From the NCBI RefSeq assembly GCF_900176285.1, contig NZ_FWXF01000005.1:124001-188000 (forward strand): a stretch of DNA of 64,000 nt. The letters are read 5' to 3'. The DNA is from Desulfacinum hydrothermale DSM 13146. GTDB taxonomy: Bacteria > Desulfobacterota > Syntrophobacteria > Syntrophobacterales > DSM-9756. A program made the position numbers and the translations under genes. Below the pieces are notes generated by a model. The model was not told the origin of the DNA and made no database searches. It was given only the letters and a program-made list of their open reading frames with translations. This document shows, piece by piece, positions 18,809 to 27,792 of this stretch (positions within the stretch are counted from its first letter, which is position 1; each line of letters begins with the position of its first letter).

Positions 18809-19978
18809 TCAGCCGCTTTCCCTCATCGCCTGCCCAGGGACCTCCCGGTCCGTTCGGATCCTTTGGGTCAGCACCAGCGACACCAGGCTCAGGACCGCTC
18901 CACCCACAAAGGGAATCCGATAGTCCACCATCCACAACATCCCGCCCAAGGCCGGAATCACCACCGCAGCCACATGGTTGACGGTGAATCCCACGGCCAT
19001 GCTGGGCGCGATGTCCTGGGGATCCGCAATCTTTTGGAAATAGGTTCGAATGGCGATGGAAAAGTTGAAAAAAACGAAGTCGATCACATAGAGAGCACCG
19101 GCCATCAGGGGATTTCGCGTCCAGGCATAGGCGGTAAAGACCAGCGCCATGGCGGCATATTCCAAGCTCAGTACCTTGCGTTCGCCGTAGCGGGCGATGG
19201 CCCGGCCGATGGCGGGGCTGAGGACCGTATTGATCAAGTTGTTGATCACGAAAAGAACCGTCACCGCCTGAACGGTGTAGTGAAATTCCTTCACCAACAA
19301 GAACACGGCGAAGGCCACAAAGATCTGGCGGCGGGCCCCCGCAAGGAAGGTGAGGGCATAAAAGAGCAGGTAACGTTTGCGAAAGACCATCTGCTTGCGC
19401 TGGGGGGCCAGGTTCCGATCCGACGGGTCCTGGACCAGGGCCCACAACGATCCCACCACCAGAAGCCCTCCCCAGGCGAGGAACTGGGTCCTATAGGAAA
19501 CAAAGGAGGCCGCCGCGAAGATGGCGACTCCCACCGCGATGTTGGTGGCGGCGGCCGCCGCCCGGAGCCTTCCGAAGACCACGGGCGCCCGGGCCTTGTC
19601 GAAGTATTGCAGGGTGAGAGACTGGTTCAGGGTTTCGTAGTAGTGAAAGCCGAAGGACATGAGCAGGGTCGTGCCCACGATGCCCCAGAAGGTGGGGAAT
19701 AGACCGGTGAGTCCCACCCCGACTCCCAAGACCAGGATGGAAAGGGCGGCCAGCCGGTGCTCGGAAATCACCAGCAGCAGGTAAACCACCAGCAGGGACA
19801 AAAAGCCGGGAACTTCCCGAAGCGACTGCACCCATCCCATCTGGTCGCCTTCCAGGCGGGCCGCCTCCACGGCAAAATTGTTGATCAGGGTACGCCACGA
19901 CTGGAAACCGGCGGCCGATAGAACCGTGAGGACCAGCAGGTAGACGTACATGCGGCGGTTGTCAACGGCACGATCCAC
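18809..19978 (-). CDS. Major facilitator superfamily transporter
   Basis: The 389-residue hydrophobic protein has about 11-12 predicted membrane helices and MFS-like features: a mid-protein loop with QDPSDRNLAPQRKQMVFRKRY and, in the second half, GRAIARYGERKV, the equivalent of the motif-A loop. GTG at 19978 is preceded by CGAGGGGGAGAGG; the longer frame adds a non-hydrophobic segment. No neighbour indicates the substrate. Confidence 0.8.
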   Translation of the reverse strand: MDRAVDNRRMYVYLLVLTVLSAAGFQSWRTLINNFAVEAARLEGDQMGWVQSLREVPGFLSLLVVYLLLVISEHRLAALSILVLGVGVGLTGLFPTFWGIVGTTLLMSFGFHYYETLNQSLTLQYFDKARAPVVFGRLRAAAAATNIAVGVAIFAAASFVSYRTQFLAWGGLLVVGSLWALVQDPSDRNLAPQRKQMVFRKRYLLFYALTFLAGARRQIFVAFAVFLLVKEFHYTVQAVTVLFVINNLINTVLSPAIGRAIARYGERKVLSLEYAAMALVFTAYAWTRNPLMAGALYVIDFVFFNFSIAIRTYFQKIADPQDIAPSMAVGFTVNHVAAVVIPALGGMLWMVDYRIPFVGGAVLSLVSLVLTQRIRTDREVPGQAMRESG

Positions 19979-20085
19979 GGCCTCTCCCCCTCGAACGTCA
20001 AGATGAAAGCTAACCTCTACTCGCTCCAGACCCCCATGTAAACGGTCGTCGTGGAAGGCCGCCATGAATGCCAGGTGATGCGAGT

Positions 20086-21486
20086 TCATTCATCACCGCT
20101 TGCCGCTGACCGCTCACCACAGAGCACCGGGACTCGGATTTCGACGCGAAGGCCGCCGTCGGAAACGTTGGCCGCCCGGAGGGTGCCCCCGTGCAACCGC
20201 ACCGCACGATGGGCGATGGCAAGGCCCAGACCCACACCGCCGCTTCGGCGGTCCCGGGACGAATCCACACGGTAAAAGGGATGGAAGAGGCGGCCGATGG
20301 CCTCTTCCGGGACGCCGGGACCCCGGTCCCGAACGGCAATCACCCCCATGGGTACCGCTCCGGCGGTGTCCACACCCAGGGAGACCTCCACTGCGGTACC
20401 GGCCGGAGCGTGGCGCAGCGCATTTCTCACCACATTGTCCACGGCACTTTGAAGCAGCTCGGCGGAACCCCGCACCCGTACAGGCTCGGAGCGCACCAGG
20501 GCCACGGTGCAGTCCCTTTTCGTCGCCTCGAAGGCGGCGTCCTGCACCACGCCGTGGACCAGCCCGTCCAGATCCAATTCCTCCGCCGTTTCCGGTTCGC
20601 GCAGCTGTTCCAGCCGAGCCAGCGTGAGCACCTGACCGATCAGGCGGTTCAGCCGTTCGGATTCCTTGCCGATCCGTTCCAACAGGGCGTGGATCTCCTC
20701 CGGGGCCTTGTCCTTGGCCAGTTCCAGGGCCACGCCCAGTCGCGTCAAGGGCGATCGAAGTTCGTGGGAAACATCCCGCAGGAGTCGCCGTTGTGCCTCC
20801 AGAAGCTCCTGGAGGCGTTCGGCCATGTGATCGAAATCCCGAGCCAGGGCCCCGAACTCATCCTTTCTTTCCTTCAAACCGGCGCCCACCCGCGCGGACA
20901 GATGGCCGGACGCCAGATCCCGCGCTGTGCCTTGGAGGATTCGAAGGGGTGCCGTCAGATGCCGGGCCAGAAAGAAGCAAAGAACCATCCCCACGGCGAG
21001 CAGGCTCGCCAGAGTGATCAGGAACGGGCTGGGCCTGGGAGTCATCCGGGGCGGCGGGGGGGCATGCCGGATCAGGGAATAGGCCGATCCCGAAGGCCCG
21101 GCAAGGCGCAGGATCTGGTACGGAGGGGGCGGCAGGAGCCTTCGAACCGGTCGATCCGGTTTGGGAACCCGGCGCTGTTTCAGGACCTCACGGGGCACAG
21201 GCCGGCCGGTCAGTTCCCTTCCCCCGGCGTCCAAAAAGTAGTAACGGGCCGGGCCCTCCCCTTCCAGGCGCCGCACATAGCGTCGAAGAGCCCTCCTTCC
21301 TTCCGTCTCATAGATGCGAACGCCGACGACTCCCGCCATGCGCAGGTTCTGGCGGGCGGCGCTTCGCCAGGCCTCCGTCCAGACGTGTTTGGGAAAGAGC
21401 CAGCCCATGATAAAAAAAGACAGCAAGGCACCGGCGATGATGGTGGCGCAAAAGGCCAAAAAGAGCTTGGCAAAAAGGGTTCTCAT
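20086..21486 (-). CDS. Cpx-like envelope-stress sensor histidine kinase
   Basis: The 466-residue kinase has membrane helices at about 8-30 and 153-174 bounding a periplasmic sensor of about 120 residues with unusual Pro-rich stretches. HAMP follows (175-228), then the dimerisation domain with His241 in RDVSHELRSPLTR and ATP-binding boxes VDNVVRNALRHAP, DRGPGVP and GGVGLGLAIAHRAV. Size and layout match CpxA. Its ATG overlaps the end of the response-regulator gene by 4 bases. The pair is divergent from two Spy/CpxP-like genes, which strongly supports the Cpx assignment. Confidence 0.9.
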   Translation of the reverse strand: MRTLFAKLFLAFCATIIAGALLSFFIMGWLFPKHVWTEAWRSAARQNLRMAGVVGVRIYETEGRRALRRYVRRLEGEGPARYYFLDAGGRELTGRPVPREVLKQRRVPKPDRPVRRLLPPPPYQILRLAGPSGSAYSLIRHAPPPPRMTPRPSPFLITLASLLAVGMVLCFFLARHLTAPLRILQGTARDLASGHLSARVGAGLKERKDEFGALARDFDHMAERLQELLEAQRRLLRDVSHELRSPLTRLGVALELAKDKAPEEIHALLERIGKESERLNRLIGQVLTLARLEQLREPETAEELDLDGLVHGVVQDAAFEATKRDCTVALVRSEPVRVRGSAELLQSAVDNVVRNALRHAPAGTAVEVSLGVDTAGAVPMGVIAVRDRGPGVPEEAIGRLFHPFYRVDSSRDRRSGGVGLGLAIAHRAVRLHGGTLRAANVSDGGLRVEIRVPVLCGERSAASGDE

Positions 21487-22253
21487 GGGGCGTCCTTTCC
21501 TCCCCGGTCTGGGAGGTCGTTGGGACCGTCGCCTTCCGGCAGGCCGTACAGATAGCCCACACCCCGCACCGTCTTGATCCGCTCGACGCCCCGCGGTCCT
21601 TCCCCCAGCTTTTTTCGAAGGTTACTCACATGCACATCCAGGCTTCGATCGAAGGGTTGAAGCTTTCGACCCAGGACCTGCAAGCTCAGTTCTTCGCGGC
21701 TGAGCACCCGGCCGGCGCCCCGCAACAGCACCTCCAGCAGATTGAACTCCACCGTGGTGAGTCGAACCGGACGTCCGCCACAGGAGACCGTCCTTGTCCC
21801 CGGATGGAGCTCCACGTCGCCCACCCGCAGGACTTCCGGGCGGGCTGAAGCGGCATCTTGTTCCTGGGCCTTTGATTCCGGCTGCCGCGCCCTTCTCAGA
21901 ACAGCCCGCAGCCGCGCCAGCAGTTCCCGGGGATTGAACGGCTTGGGCAGGTAGTCGTCGGCGCCCAGCTCCAACCCCACGATGCGGTCCACGTCATCAC
22001 CTCGGGCCGTGAGCATCACCACGGGGATCGGGGACAAGGCGCGAAGGCGCCGCAAGACCTCCAAGCCGTCCAAGCCCGGAAGCATCACATCCAGGACCAC
22101 CAGATCGAAGTGCTTGTGGCCCACGGCCTGGAGACCCGCTTCCCCGTCATGAACGCTGGTGACCTGAAAGCCATGGGGTTCCAGGTATTCGGTGAGCAGC
22201 TCGCACAGTTCCACATCGTCATCGACCACCAGCAACCGCAATCCCTCACGCAT
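21483..22253 (-). CDS. Cpx-like OmpR-family response regulator
   Basis: The 256-residue protein has a receiver domain (VVDDD at 9-13, phospho-acceptor Asp55 in VVLDVMLPG, Lys in LPKPFNP) and an OmpR winged-helix (about 145-235, LTTVEFNLLEVLL, SLDVHVSNLRKKLG, IKTVRGVGYLY). ATG at 22253 sits close to GGGAGG, and the receiver fold starts within a few residues. First gene of a two-gene operon with its kinase; CpxR-box-like sites in the upstream region suggest autoregulation. Confidence 0.9.
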   Translation of the reverse strand: MREGLRLLVVDDDVELCELLTEYLEPHGFQVTSVHDGEAGLQAVGHKHFDLVVLDVMLPGLDGLEVLRRLRALSPIPVVMLTARGDDVDRIVGLELGADDYLPKPFNPRELLARLRAVLRRARQPESKAQEQDAASARPEVLRVGDVELHPGTRTVSCGGRPVRLTTVEFNLLEVLLRGAGRVLSREELSLQVLGRKLQPFDRSLDVHVSNLRKKLGEGPRGVERIKTVRGVGYLYGLPEGDGPNDLPDRGGKDAP

Positions 22254-22327
22254 ACCTCCCGTTCCCCCTCCGATCGTGTGGTTTCCCATCGGGGCAAAGC
22301 ATAGCGAAAAGGACGCGAGCCCGCATG

Positions 22328-22342
22328 TAAAGATTTGTGAAG
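22328..22342 (+). promoter_or_regulatory. CpxR-box-like site 1
   Basis: GTAAA-N5-GTGAA, one mismatch from the enterobacterial CpxR consensus GTAAA-N5-GTAAA, 75 bases upstream of the response-regulator start. Confidence 0.5.
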
Positions 22343-22385
22343 GCCGCGGGAGCGGCCGCGCCGGAACCATGGGCCTTCGCAAACT

Positions 22386-22400
22386 TTTACATAACTTCAC
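22386..22400 (-). promoter_or_regulatory. CpxR-box-like site 2
   Basis: TTTAC-N5-TTCAC, i.e. GTGAA-N5-GTAAA on the minus strand, the mirror of site 1. It lies six bases upstream of a TTGACA (22407-22412) that could be the -35 element of the Spy-like operon, a position suited to activation. Confidence 0.5.
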
Positions 22401-22406
22401 AATCAT

Positions 22407-22438
22407 TTGACACACATTAACCCGCCTTCGGGCTACAT
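22407..22438 (+). promoter_or_regulatory. Candidate promoter of the Spy/CpxP-like operon
   Basis: TTGACA at 22407-22412 with a CTACAT-like -10 around 22433-22438. The spacing (about 20) is long, as is common for activator-dependent promoters. Confidence 0.35.
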
Positions 22439-22506
22439 CTCTTCCCAACGAACCGGGGCGGCCCGGGCCCCTCAAGACGGAAAAAGGGAACTGAAAGGAG
22501 ATGCAC

Positions 22507-22950
22507 ATGGAGACAAAAGAGATGGAAACGACGTCTCAAGGACGGGACCCATCGATCAGGGCTTGGCTTGGGGCGGCACTGGTGTGGCTTTTGGCCGTGG
22601 GCGCGCTCCACGCAGGAGCCGGAAAGGCCCTGGGGCACCCCCCGCCGCCCCCACCGGATGTGGACACGATGATCCGCCACATGGACCGGGAACTGAATCT
22701 GACGGCGGACCAGAAGGAAAAGCTGCGCGCTATTTTTGAAGAGGCTCAACAAAAGGCACAGGAGCTGAGGGAGCGCTCACAAGCCGACGGATCCGGTTTC
22801 GAGGCCGTGAAGGCGCAGATGGATCAGCTGCGAGACGAGACAGAGGCGCGGATCAAGGAAGTGCTCCGAGCCGACCAGTACGAAAAGTGGCAAGAGATGC
22901 GCAAGGAAAGGGAGACACGCCGCGGCCCCCGCCCGGGAAGACGGGACTGA
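22507..22950 (+). CDS. Spy/CpxP-family periplasmic chaperone-like protein 1
   Basis: The 147-residue exported protein has a hydrophobic signal segment (about 18-38), a Pro-rich linker (HPPPPPPD), then helices with the LTxxQ motif (LTADQKEKLRAIFEEAQQ) and a second charged helix with QMDQLRDETEARIKEVL. Spy/CpxP proteins are periplasmic stress chaperones or Cpx feedback regulators. ATG at 22507 lies six bases after GAAAGGAG; the earlier ATG at 22501 abuts that site. Divergent from the Cpx-like genes and followed by a paralogue. Confidence 0.85.
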   Translation: METKEMETTSQGRDPSIRAWLGAALVWLLAVGALHAGAGKALGHPPPPPPDVDTMIRHMDRELNLTADQKEKLRAIFEEAQQKAQELRERSQADGSGFEAVKAQMDQLRDETEARIKEVLRADQYEKWQEMRKERETRRGPRPGRRD

Positions 22951-22989
22951 CGGCATTTTTCGGACACAGGTATGAAAGGAGAAGACAGT

Positions 22990-23487
22990 ATGCGTAGACA
23001 AAGAATGGTGATCGCGGCCTTGGTGCTCACTCTTCTGGCCGGAACGGTGGTCCAGGCCCATGCGGCCGGCCGCTCCCCGTTCCAAGGTCCGCCCCCTCAC
23101 GGCGGCCCTGGTTTCTTTCAAGGAATGGAGCGGTTTTTGGAACTTCGGCTCACGCCGGATCAGCAGGAACGGATCCAGGCCGTGTTGGAAAAGTATCGGG
23201 ACGAACTCCACGATGCTTTCAGGGTTAAAAGGGAAGCCCGAAGAAACCTCATGACCGTGATGGATAATGAAGGGACCGACGAAGCCGCTGTGCGCAAGGC
23301 CTTTCAGGCCGCGGCCTCTGCAGAGGAAGATTGGATCGTGCTGCGCCATAAGCTGCGCCGGGAAATCGCCTCCATCCTGACCCCAAAGCAGCGCGCCCTC
23401 CTATCCCAATGGCATCCCAAGCGTCGGCACGGGGTTGCCCCGCCCCGGCCGGCTCCTGCGGGCGACGAAGGTCCCATGGCGGACTGA
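22990..23487 (+). CDS. Spy/CpxP-family periplasmic chaperone-like protein 2
   Basis: The 165-residue paralogue has a clear signal peptide (cleavage after HAA around residue 26), LTPDQQERIQAVLEKY and a second LTPKQRALLSQW, the two LTxxQ motifs of the Spy fold. ATG at 22990 follows AAAGGAG. It is 39 bases after the first copy, so both probably share the CpxR-box-linked promoter. Confidence 0.87.
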   Translation: MRRQRMVIAALVLTLLAGTVVQAHAAGRSPFQGPPPHGGPGFFQGMERFLELRLTPDQQERIQAVLEKYRDELHDAFRVKREARRNLMTVMDNEGTDEAAVRKAFQAAASAEEDWIVLRHKLRREIASILTPKQRALLSQWHPKRRHGVAPPRPAPAGDEGPMAD

Positions 23488-23540
23488 GGCGCCTGCTTCC
23501 CACCGCCCGGCCCCCCCTGCCGGGCGATTCCCTCCGTCAA

Positions 23541-23565
23541 CCGGGCGGCCTCTTAGGCCGCCCGG
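23541..23565 (+). terminator. Hairpin after the Spy-like operon
   Basis: A perfect 10 bp stem, CCGGGCGGCC with GGCCGCCCGG, around a 5-base loop. No T tract follows, so termination efficiency is uncertain. Confidence 0.45.
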
Positions 23566-23773
23566 CCTCAACGTCCTTGTGTAACGATCCCATCTGCCCT
23601 TGCCATACCCGAGCCCGGCTGCACATCAGCAAACGAGAAACCAATCTCTCATTGGCTGCATCTCGTTCAACACGCCAACTGAACAGGACGGGCTGGGACC
23701 CACTTTCGCCAAGCCCCACCGACCCCCATCGCGCCTGGGCGACACCACAGAAAAATCCCACGGGAATGGAGAT

Positions 23774-24106
23774 CTAGCGGCGCAAGGGTTTCAAGGGCGA
23801 TATGGGCTTGACACCAACGGACAAGCAATCCATAACAGCACAACAACAAGATCCCCTGCAGATATAAAAATCTCCGGTGTATTCACACCTGCAGCACGTT
23901 TTCCCAGCCACGCGCATTTGGCTGTTGATACATTGATCGCAATCCTCTCCAATGCATTTCCAAGCGACTTGCCCATTATGTTTTGTTTTGATCAGTTTAC
24001 AACTCAATGTGGTTTTGGCAAGGGGCGTTATTGGGTTTAACAACAAGATGGACAGAAAGCTCAAGACCATAATACATACGATCCAATGAATTCTTCTTGT
24101 GGTCAT
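23774..24106 (-). CDS. Exported Cys-rich small protein, unknown
   Basis: I do not recognise this 110-residue protein. It has an N-terminal signal peptide (hydrophobic residues about 8-30) and twelve Cys in the mature part, clustered as CIGEDCDQC, KTCCRCEY and CRGSCCCAVMDC. It has a textbook AAAGGAGGTG ribosome-binding site before ATG. Base composition is markedly more AT-rich than the neighbours. It follows the next exported gene on the same strand by 45 bases, so the two form an operon. Disulfide-bonded or metal-binding periplasmic protein is a guess. Confidence 0.65.
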   Translation of the reverse strand: MTTRRIHWIVCIMVLSFLSILLLNPITPLAKTTLSCKLIKTKHNGQVAWKCIGEDCDQCINSQMRVAGKTCCRCEYTGDFYICRGSCCCAVMDCLSVGVKPISPLKPLRR

Positions 24107-24151
24107 CTCACACCTCCTTTCTTATCCCACACCGTGAACGGCCCATAAGGA

Positions 24152-24673
24152 TTATGGGCGGCCTTCCCCGGAAACCGACCGGGATTCCGAAGGACACAGT
24201 TCTTTCAAGAAAACATTTTGATGGCCTTCCATGCCGCACAAAAAGGCCTCTCTCGCTTCCGTGATCTTCCAAATCGCCTTGCACCCTTTCCTTTGAAAGC
24301 GATACTGCGTCCACCTGCCCCGCATCTGGTCGTCGAGAAAGCCCTCTTCCACAATGGTCACCACCGCATGCAACGCGCATTCGCTCCGGTCGCGCTTCTG
24401 GCGGATATTCAAAAACTTCACGTCGGCCACGGGGTGAATCCTCAAGGCAATCCGCAGGGGATCCGCTGCCCATCCTTCTTCACTTTTTCCGGAATCCCCC
24501 ACCAAGGCATGGATTGCTCCAAGATCGAGAGGTCGGTAGGAAAGGACGGGAAACATGGCGGGATCCACATCCTGCGCCTCCATCTCCACAGGACAAAGGA
24601 AGCACAAGAGCACGGCGAGGCCCAACAACCAAGCCCTTTTGGAGGCCGAATGAACCCTGTTTTCTCTCCTCAT
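24152..24673 (-). CDS. Exported protein of unknown function, paired with the Cys-rich protein
   Basis: This 173-residue protein has a signal peptide (WLLGLAVLLCFLCP, about 15-30) and a mature domain with scattered Cys. Its central part (LRIALRIHPVADVKFLN, SECALHAVVTIVEEGFLDD, CKAIWKITEAREAFLC) reads as alternating strands and helices. ATG at 24673 is preceded by a GGTGAGG-type site; the longer frame adds 28 charged residues before the signal peptide. No family recognised. Operon with the Cys-rich gene downstream. Confidence 0.6.
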   Translation of the reverse strand: MRRENRVHSASKRAWLLGLAVLLCFLCPVEMEAQDVDPAMFPVLSYRPLDLGAIHALVGDSGKSEEGWAADPLRIALRIHPVADVKFLNIRQKRDRSECALHAVVTIVEEGFLDDQMRGRWTQYRFQRKGCKAIWKITEAREAFLCGMEGHQNVFLKELCPSESRSVSGEGRP

Positions 24674-25224
24674 GGCCTCACCGCCCTCTTCTTTTCGGGC
24701 GCCATCGCGCCCCATCTTCCGAGAATATCCGGTGCAGCCGATGCGCCCACATTTCAAGGTCTGAAGCCACGAAAGATGAAACCCGCCGTGAGCGATAAAC
24801 GGCAGGGTGCCGACGCCTCACAACCGGGGCCTTACGCCGCCTTTCTCAACGAGCTTCCAGGAGTCAAGCAGTGCCATCCGACGGCCACAAGAGATGAGCT
24901 GGATTGGAAACCGTTGTGTGCTTCAAGAGGCGAATGGACAAGTTCACGGGCATCCGAGCATTTCACCTTAGATGGTAAAAGATATATCCGGATGCGTGAG
25001 GTGGGGCAACCAGGATTTGCTCTCTATCCGGCATGGGGCATGGGATCCGATCCATCCGACGGTTCTGGTCGCTTGGGCTTCGCTTTGCACGAGAAAGGAG
25101 GCGGCTTGTCGGCAAGCGCGATCGCGGCCAAGGCCGCTGTCCCACATCAAGAGCATGACCCTCTCAGATAAACCAGGCAAGAAAGGGTCTGGGCAGGCAA
25201 AAGCCCCTTTTCCCCGGGCCTGTT
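24674..25224. other. Gap of 551 bases without a recognisable gene
   Basis: It lies between an exported-protein operon and the end of a kinase gene, both on the minus strand. Reading frames here show no family-like sequence or ribosome-binding sites. The left end must contain the promoter of the exported-protein pair. It could be a decayed gene. Confidence 0.45.
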
Positions 25225-27792
25225 TCAGGCGTTCCCCTTTCGGCAGGCATTGCCGCCGTCATCGTTAAGGGCCTGATGGACGGTGCGGGCCAGCTGATCC
25301 ATGGTATAGGGTTTGGCCAGGAAGCCCCATGCACCCAGGCGGAGCACCTCCTTCAGGCGGTTGTTGTCCGTGTAGCCGCTGACCACCACAGCCTTCTGGT
25401 GCGGTCGGAACGAAAGCACCTCCCGATACACATCCGCTCCGTCCATGTCCTCGTCCAACACCATATCGAGCAGGATGAGATCCGGGGATTCCTCTCGGGC
25501 CAATTGAATCGCCGCAGGGCCGTCCGGGGCGGAAATCACCCGGTAGCCCAGATCCGACAAGCCGGTTTCCACCAACAGTCTTTGTTCTTCCTGATCTTCC
25601 ACCAGCAAGATCGTCTGACCTTGTCCTCGGACAAGGGCCGAGGACCCGGCCGCCTCCTGCTCCAACGCTTCCGGGGGATCGGCCACGGGCAGGTAGAGCG
25701 TCACGGTGGTGCCTTTTCCCAGTTCGCTCCGGATGTCCACGAAGCCGCCCATGTCCTTCACCGTGTGCCACAAGATGGTCATGCCCAGGCCCGAACCACT
25801 CCGGCCCATCTTCTTCTTGGTGTAAAAGGGCTCGAAAATCCTCTCCAAGTCCTTGGGATCGATCCCCAAACCGGTGTCGGAGACGCTCAGGATCGCATAG
25901 TGGCCCGGAGGCACGGTTTCGTAGGCCGAGAGCGGTTCGTTCAAGCGAACGCTCCCGCCGTGGATGGTCACCAAGCCCGTGTCGGTTACGGCCTCGGCGG
26001 CGTTTCGCACCAGGTTACTGAGGGCCTTGTGCAGGTGAGCGGCCGAGCCGCGCACATGGATCTCGCTGGAGCCCATCTTCCGCTGGAAACGCACCTGGGG
26101 ATGGGTGCTTCGAAGCGCTTCGAATTCGGGCGAAGTCAGGTAGGACTCAATAAAGCTATTCAGCCCGATGGTTTCCTCGGTCTTGACGCCACGGCGGGCC
26201 AGGGTCAAAAGGTCTTGGACCAAGGCGGCGGCCTTTTGGGCCGAGTCGCGGATCTTTTGGAGGGGAGCATGGAAGGGGTGCTGGGGATCCAGGCCGTGCA
26301 ACAGAAAGTCCGGATACCCCACCAGGGGTGTGAGGAGATTGTTGAGATCGTGAGCTACGCCGCCCGCCAGCAGCCCCACGGTTTCCATCTTGCGAGCCCG
26401 TTCCAGCTCCGCCTGCACCTTCTTCAGCTCGCTTAGATCCGAAGCCGTTTCCAGAAGGTGGGGCCTGCCGAGGAAGGTCACCTCCACCACACTGCGCAGT
26501 ACCGGCACCCGTTGTCCGGAGGCGGTGGGTATGCTGCATTCCTCCTCCCGGACCCGTCGGCCGCGATCCAACACGGGGCATTTGGGATCCGGCGACGGGC
26601 ACACGGTCTTTTTGCAGTCTGTGCCCTGCAGGTCTTGCAAGCTTCGGCCCGTCAGTTCCTGGGCCTTGGAGTTGGCCCATGTGACGGTGCGAGCCTCCCT
26701 ATCGATCAAAAACATGGCCCCCGGATAGCCTTCCAAGATGTCTTGCAATTCGGCCTGGCTCGCGTCCCGCTCCTCCAGCGCTCGTTCCAGGGTCTCGATC
26801 AGGTCGTTCAAGGAATTGCTGAGGGTGTCGATCTCGTCGGCTGAGGGCGTCTTTCCCGGGCCGGCATGGAGCGAGCGGAAACGGCGCGTCTTTTCCACTG
26901 CGGCGCTCAGCCGTTTGAAAAGACGGCGATCCAAGACGAACCAGAAAAGGAGGCAGACCGCGATCACCCCGCCCGCCAGACACACCGTGTAGACGGACAG
27001 CGCCTTGATAGCCCGTTGGTGGATGAGCCTGGGAAAACGGGCGCTGAGAACGCAGGCGGGTCTTCCCGAAAGATCGGACAAGACGACCCGACCGGTGTAA
27101 TGGCTATCGTCAAAGGAGAGCGAAGTCTCGGCGAAGGAGGCTTTTGAGGCCGCTTCCGGCGAGGATGGGAGAACCGAAAGCCGAACATGCTGGCCGGCTA
27201 TTTCCCGGAGCCGCTCCAACAGGTGATCGTCCAAAGGACGGATCACCACAAGGGATCCCCGGATGGGGCCCTTTTCTTCGCTGTTCAGAATGGGCCGGGC
27301 GCACACCAGGTAGGCCTTGCCCTGAAAGGCCAAAAGGCCCCGCACATCGCTGGTCGTGCTCTCATGGTGGATCAGTTCCCCATGGGATTGGACGCGTTCC
27401 AGGAAAGCATGGGAAAGCATGATTCGAATGGCCCGATCCGGGTCACCGGCGTAATAGTAGCGCAGAGATCCGTCCCGATCGAAATAGAGGATGGCCATCA
27501 ACCGAGTGGTTGCCATCGTTTGGGGATTCAGATTGGATTCCACATAGTCTGAATTGAGATCCACGATGAACCGGTACGTATCGTCCCACATGGCCCAGTC
27601 GCCCGTAAGCCGGCTCAAGCTTTCCAGCTGCATCTCCACTGCTTTTTCGATGCTCTCGACGCTCCTGCGCGCATACCCGTGTTCCAAAGCGTCCAGTTGG
27701 GCCACGAAGGTGAGACGCGAAAGGAAAAAGGCGCCGGCGACCACGACCAGAATCAGTCCCATGAGGAAGATGAGGACTCGATATCGCAGCAT
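25225..27792 (-). CDS. Membrane hybrid histidine kinase (CHASE4-HAMP-PAS-HisKA-HATPase-REC)
   Basis: The 855-residue protein has membrane helices at about 7-29 and 267-287 enclosing a CHASE4-type extracytoplasmic sensor (DWAMWDDTYRFI near 65-76). HAMP follows, then a PAS domain (345-455) with three Cys (393, 398, 405), possibly a redox or metal site. The phospho-acceptor is His481 in GGVAHDLNN; ATP-binding boxes include NLVRNAAEAV, DTGLGID and GSGLGMTILWHTV. A C-terminal receiver has LLDMVLDEDM. ATG at 27792 follows GGAGG. No output regulator is adjacent. Confidence 0.9.
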   Translation of the reverse strand: MLRYRVLIFLMGLILVVVAGAFFLSRLTFVAQLDALEHGYARRSVESIEKAVEMQLESLSRLTGDWAMWDDTYRFIVDLNSDYVESNLNPQTMATTRLMAILYFDRDGSLRYYYAGDPDRAIRIMLSHAFLERVQSHGELIHHESTTSDVRGLLAFQGKAYLVCARPILNSEEKGPIRGSLVVIRPLDDHLLERLREIAGQHVRLSVLPSSPEAASKASFAETSLSFDDSHYTGRVVLSDLSGRPACVLSARFPRLIHQRAIKALSVYTVCLAGGVIAVCLLFWFVLDRRLFKRLSAAVEKTRRFRSLHAGPGKTPSADEIDTLSNSLNDLIETLERALEERDASQAELQDILEGYPGAMFLIDREARTVTWANSKAQELTGRSLQDLQGTDCKKTVCPSPDPKCPVLDRGRRVREEECSIPTASGQRVPVLRSVVEVTFLGRPHLLETASDLSELKKVQAELERARKMETVGLLAGGVAHDLNNLLTPLVGYPDFLLHGLDPQHPFHAPLQKIRDSAQKAAALVQDLLTLARRGVKTEETIGLNSFIESYLTSPEFEALRSTHPQVRFQRKMGSSEIHVRGSAAHLHKALSNLVRNAAEAVTDTGLVTIHGGSVRLNEPLSAYETVPPGHYAILSVSDTGLGIDPKDLERIFEPFYTKKKMGRSGSGLGMTILWHTVKDMGGFVDIRSELGKGTTVTLYLPVADPPEALEQEAAGSSALVRGQGQTILLVEDQEEQRLLVETGLSDLGYRVISAPDGPAAIQLAREESPDLILLDMVLDEDMDGADVYREVLSFRPHQKAVVVSGYTDNNRLKEVLRLGAWGFLAKPYTMDQLARTVHQALNDDGGNACRKGNA

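Noticed and set aside
24218-25171. Plus-strand frame of 317 codons
   Set aside because: Its left half is antisense to the exported-protein gene; the right half crosses the gene-free gap. No ribosome-binding site or family-like sequence.
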